From: Nocardioides plantarum
Lineage (GTDB): Bacteria > Actinomycetota > Actinomycetes > Propionibacteriales > Nocardioidaceae
Direction: 5' to 3'
Assembly: GCF_006346395.1 (NCBI RefSeq)
Contig: NZ_VDMS01000001.1
Coordinates: 868,001-932,000 of the forward strand
DNA: 64,000 nt
Shown: one piece after another, positions 61,554-64,000 of the stretch
Numbering within the stretch: position 1 is the first letter of the stretch
Layout: every line of letters begins with the position of its first letter
Translations under genes and position numbers: made by a program
Notes under the pieces: generated by a model
What the model was told of the DNA's origin: nothing
The model's input: the letters and a program-made list of their open reading frames with translations, nothing else
Database searches by the model: none

Positions 61554-62572
61554 CGGGGGGCTCCTGGCTGCTGGGGGTATCCGGGCGGGGGTGCCTGCTG
61601 GCCCTGGTAGGGGTAGCCGGCCGGGGGCCCCTGTTGCTGGTAGCCGGGGGGCGGCCCCTGGTGCGGTGGGAAGCCCTCGCGCTGGGTGGTGGAGGTGAGC
61701 TCGAGGAAGAGGTCCTCGAGGCCGCCCTCGACCGAGCGCAGGTCGACCAGCACGACCTGCTGGTCGGCGGCGACCCGGCCGACCTCGACCGCCTCGGCCA
61801 CCACGGTGAGGGCCTCGGGACCCGGGGTCACCTCGAGCCCCTTCGCGCGCAGGGCGGCGGCCAGCCGGTCGTTGTCGAGGGACACCACCGTCGTGGTCGC
61901 CCTGCGGGTCGCCTTCTGCGACTCCATCAGGGTCTTCTTGTCACCGCGGGCCACGATCCGGCCGCGGCCGATGAGGATCATCTCGTCGGCGATCTGCTCG
62001 ACCTCGTGCAGCAGGTGGCTCGACAGCAGCACCGTGCCGCCGCGGTCGGCGTACCCCTTGAGGAGGCCGCGCATCCAGCGGATGCCGGCGGGGTCGAGAC
62101 CGTTGGCCGGCTCGTCGAGGATCAGCACCCGCGGGTCGCCGAGCAGCGCGTGGGCGATGCCGAGGCGCTGCTTCATGCCCAGGGAGTAGTTGCGCAGCCG
62201 GCGGCCGGCCTCGTCGGGGCTGAGCGAGACGAGGTGCAGCATCTCGTCGACGCGCGACATCGGCAGCCCCATGGCGGTGGCGCCGATGGTGAGGATCTCG
62301 CGCCCGGTGCGACCGCCGTGCTGGGCACTGGCGTCGAGGAGCACCCCGACGTGACGGCCCGGGTTGGGCAGGTCACGGTAGAGGTGCCCGCCGATCGTCG
62401 CGCGACCCCGGCTGGCCGCGGTCAGACCGACCAGGATGCGCATCGTGGTGGTCTTGCCCGCCCCGTTGGGCCCCAGGAAGCCGGTGACCCGACCCGGTTG
62501 GCAGGCGAAGCTGACGTCGTCGACGGCGACGAAGTCGCCGTAGGTGCGGGTGAGCCCCTCGACCGTGATCAT
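61550..62572 (-). CDS. ABC exporter ATPase (paralogue B) with P/G/Q-rich C-terminus
   Basis: A 340-residue ATPase: Walker A GPNGAGKTTTM, signature NYSLGMKQRLGIA, Walker B VLILDEPANGLDP and H-loop SSHLLHEVE. After the accessory domain (to about residue 298) comes a tail of Pro, Gly, Gln and Tyr (GPPPGYQQQGPPAGYPYQG). It mirrors the N-terminal tail of its permease. The ATPase core is nearly identical to the one at 57615. ATG giving MITVEGLTRTYGD. Confidence 0.9.
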   Translation of the reverse strand: MITVEGLTRTYGDFVAVDDVSFACQPGRVTGFLGPNGAGKTTTMRILVGLTAASRGRATIGGHLYRDLPNPGRHVGVLLDASAQHGGRTGREILTIGATAMGLPMSRVDEMLHLVSLSPDEAGRRLRNYSLGMKQRLGIAHALLGDPRVLILDEPANGLDPAGIRWMRGLLKGYADRGGTVLLSSHLLHEVEQIADEMILIGRGRIVARGDKKTLMESQKATRRATTTVVSLDNDRLAAALRAKGLEVTPGPEALTVVAEAVEVGRVAADQQVVLVDLRSVEGGLEDLFLELTSTTQREGFPPHQGPPPGYQQQGPPAGYPYQGQQAPPPGYPQQPGAPR

Positions 62573-62641
62573 GGCGCACACTCTGCCCGATGGGCGACCG
62601 CGACCGCCGCGGGACCCGCGGTCGGGGCGCGGGTCGTCGGA

Positions 62642-62881
62642 TCAGGTCTGCGAGCGACGCTCGACGGTCGTCTGGGTGCCGTCGGGGTTGGTGACCGTCT
62701 CCACGGTGCGGGCGCGGCGACCGGAGTTCCACGTCACGGCGGTCAGCACGATGACGACGGCGCCGACGGCGGCCATGATCCAGCCGACCATGGTCAGGTC
62801 GACGCCCTCGATCTGGTCGGTGACCGCCAGGGCGAGCACCAGTCCGACGACCAGCAGGAACCCACCGAATCCGTAACCCAT
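62642..62881 (-). CDS. DUF6458-like small membrane protein
   Basis: A 79-residue protein with two membrane helices (GGFLLVVGLVLALAVTD and MVGWIMAAVGAVVIVLTAV) and a polar C-terminal tail (VTNPDGTQTTVERRSQT). The IEGVDLTMVGWIMAA segment is typical of DUF6458 proteins. GGAGTC lies close to the ATG. Function unknown. It is the last gene of the exporter insert before the conserved murI-region genes resume. Confidence 0.8.
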   Translation of the reverse strand: MGYGFGGFLLVVGLVLALAVTDQIEGVDLTMVGWIMAAVGAVVIVLTAVTWNSGRRARTVETVTNPDGTQTTVERRSQT

Positions 62882-62995
62882 GACGACTCCTTCGTGCGTG
62901 TGGACCGGGCGGCTGCCCGGGCGCGTCACGACGATGCTCGGAGTCGTCGACGGCAGGTCCACCCCCACGGGTGGGCGTCGGGCCGGGCCCGGCAC

Positions 62996-63763
62996 TCAGA
63001 TCTCGTACGTCGCCCCGGTGGCCGCGAGCTCGATCGGACCCGAGTAGGCCGTGCGCGCCTCGGCCACCATCCCGTCGGCGTCGAACCACGGCGGGACGTG
63101 GGTGATGACCAGGCGACCGGTCCGTGAGCGGGCGGCGGTGGCGCCGGCCTCGACCCCGGTGAGGTGGATGCCCGGCGGGTTGTCGTCGACCTCGCGGAAG
63201 GACGCCTCGCACAGGAACAGCCGCGTGTTGGCGGCGATCCGGTCGAGGCCCTCGCAGGTGGCCGAGTCGCCGCTGTAGCCCAGCGTCGACTGCCCCACGC
63301 TGATCCGCAGCCCGTAGGCCTCGACCGGGTGCTCCACGGGGATCGGCAGGATCGTGAAGGGTCCCAGGGTGATCGGGCCGGCGTACTCGCGGAAGTCGAA
63401 GGCGTCGGCCATCCCGGCCCCGTCGGGCAGCCCGTAGGCCTCGGACATCCGCTCGGCGACCCCGGTGGGGCCGTAGACCGGGATCCGCGGCTGGGCGCCG
63501 TCGGGGTGGTACTTGCGCAGGACGTAGTAGCCGCACAGGTCGCTGCAGTGGTCGGGGTGCAGGTGGCTGAAGAGCACCGCGTCGACGGCCAGCGCGTCGG
63601 CATGGCGCTGCAGGACGCCGAGCGAGCCGCTGCCGAGGTCGAGCAGGATCCGCCAGGTGCGCTTGTCGTCGCCGTCGCCGACGTCGGCCTCGACGAGGTA
63701 GCAGCTCGCGCTGGCGTCGGGTCCCGGGTAGGACCCGGAGCACCCGATGATCGTGAGCCTCAT
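62996..63763 (-). CDS. Metallo-beta-lactamase-fold hydrolase (Rv1339-like)
   Basis: A 255-residue MBL-fold protein: MRLTIIGCSGSYPGPDASASCYLVEA at the N-terminus (residues 1-26) and the dinuclear metal motif FSHLHPDHCSDLCGYY. Further ligands are in GYSGDSATCEG and ITHVPP. It lies immediately after murI, as does Rv1339 in Mycobacterium. Rv1339 has been reported as an atypical cyclic-AMP phosphodiesterase, so this homologue is a candidate cAMP hydrolase. The ATG overlaps the murI stop. Confidence 0.85.
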   Translation of the reverse strand: MRLTIIGCSGSYPGPDASASCYLVEADVGDGDDKRTWRILLDLGSGSLGVLQRHADALAVDAVLFSHLHPDHCSDLCGYYVLRKYHPDGAQPRIPVYGPTGVAERMSEAYGLPDGAGMADAFDFREYAGPITLGPFTILPIPVEHPVEAYGLRISVGQSTLGYSGDSATCEGLDRIAANTRLFLCEASFREVDDNPPGIHLTGVEAGATAARSRTGRLVITHVPPWFDADGMVAEARTAYSGPIELAATGATYEI

Positions 63764-64000
63764 CAGGCTGCTCCTCCGACGAACTGGGTGGCCGAGGCCA
63801 TCTCGGGGCCGAGGAACCGACGGCCGATGGTCTCGAACTCGACCGGTGAGCCGGTGGTGACGAAGCGGTACGACGGCTCGCCCGAGGTGCGCATCAGACC
63901 GGTGTCGGCCAGCATCCGGTAGACGTCCTTGGCGCACTCCTCGGCGCTGCTGACCAGGGTGACGCCCTCGCCGACGACGTAGGAGATGACGCCGGTCAGC
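63763..64000 (-). CDS. murI: Glutamate racemase C-terminus, cut by window edge
   Basis: The last 78-79 residues of MurI, which makes D-glutamate for peptidoglycan. VISYVVGEGVTLVSSAEECA is followed by a short variable tail (RRFLGPEMASATQFVGGAA), typical of actinobacterial MurI. The catalytic cysteines lie outside the window. The TGA overlaps the ATG of the MBL-fold gene (TGATG). Confidence 0.85.
   Translation of the reverse strand, partial: LTGVISYVVGEGVTLVSSAEECAKDVYRMLADTGLMRTSGEPSYRFVTTGSPVEFETIGRRFLGPEMASATQFVGGAA

Overview
The window is one continuous stretch of very G+C-rich DNA with frequent GTG starts, 4-bp ATGA/GTGA gene overlaps and actinobacterial gene content (MreBCD-type cell-shape genes, oligoribonuclease, EttA, a two-GTPase dynamin-like operon, and the murI / Rv1339-like / rph / rdgB neighbourhood known from mycobacteria). 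Gene content and a short dispersed palindromic repeat (GGTCGAGG...CCTCGAGACC) suggest a Nocardioidaceae member such as Nocardioides. The genus call is inference.

Layout. 0-1.7 kb: mreC (cut by the window edge) and mreB. 2-5.1 kb: a four-gene coupled operon with type VII secretion (WXG100/EspC-like) features and a secreted-type alpha/beta hydrolase. 5.2-10.8 kb: ndk, a PNPOx-fold protein, an ECF sigma/anti-sigma pair, a secreted protein, ettA and an SSB paralogue. 11-16.5 kb: an asparagine-synthetase-like protein and a dynamin-like GTPase operon led by a 44-residue membrane peptide. 16.6-27.2 kb: aminopeptidase P, lipoproteins and secreted proteins, a NarL-type two-component system, tspO, mntP behind a yybP-ykoY manganese riboswitch, an adenosine-deaminase-family enzyme, a DsbA-like/MauE-like redox pair, orn, and tRNA-Arg and tRNA-His.

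27.9-37 kb holds the most striking block. Nine genes, every junction a 4-bp overlap, encode a type I extradiol dioxygenase, an FAA-family hydrolase, an acyl-CoA ligase, a DoxX-like membrane protein, an MhpA-like FAD hydroxylase, a cytochrome P450 with its own ferredoxin and ferredoxin reductase, and a TetR regulator. It reads as a complete, self-contained aromatic (or polycyclic) degradation pathway whose substrate I cannot name.

37-47 kb: a DUF1349 protein, a MarR-GNAT fusion with a palindromic operator, a penicillin-acylase/acetyltransferase pair, a sensor kinase interrupted by a single-base frameshift, a CrtI/PYROXD2-like oxidoreductase, tRNA-Lys and another sensor kinase. 47-51 kb: small stress-type proteins and a CbiMNQO-type metal transporter. 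A Nur-like box upstream points to nickel rather than cobalt. Then bcp and tRNA-Leu follow. 51-54.2 kb: a divergent TetR/P450 pair around a dyad operator and a lower-G+C patch with two lipoproteins. 54.4-64 kb: a proline-rich membrane protein, rdgB and rph, a REPIN-like 100-bp inverted repeat, two paralogous ABC exporters flanking a two-component system, then the Rv1339-like hydrolase and the end of murI.

Two window-wide signals stand out. First, about sixteen genes have a TANNNT -10 hexamer 6-9 nt before the start codon and no convincing Shine-Dalgarno sequence, which is the mark of leaderless transcription. Second, intergenic gaps carry three distinct repeat families. All calls come from reading the sequence alone, and no database search was possible.
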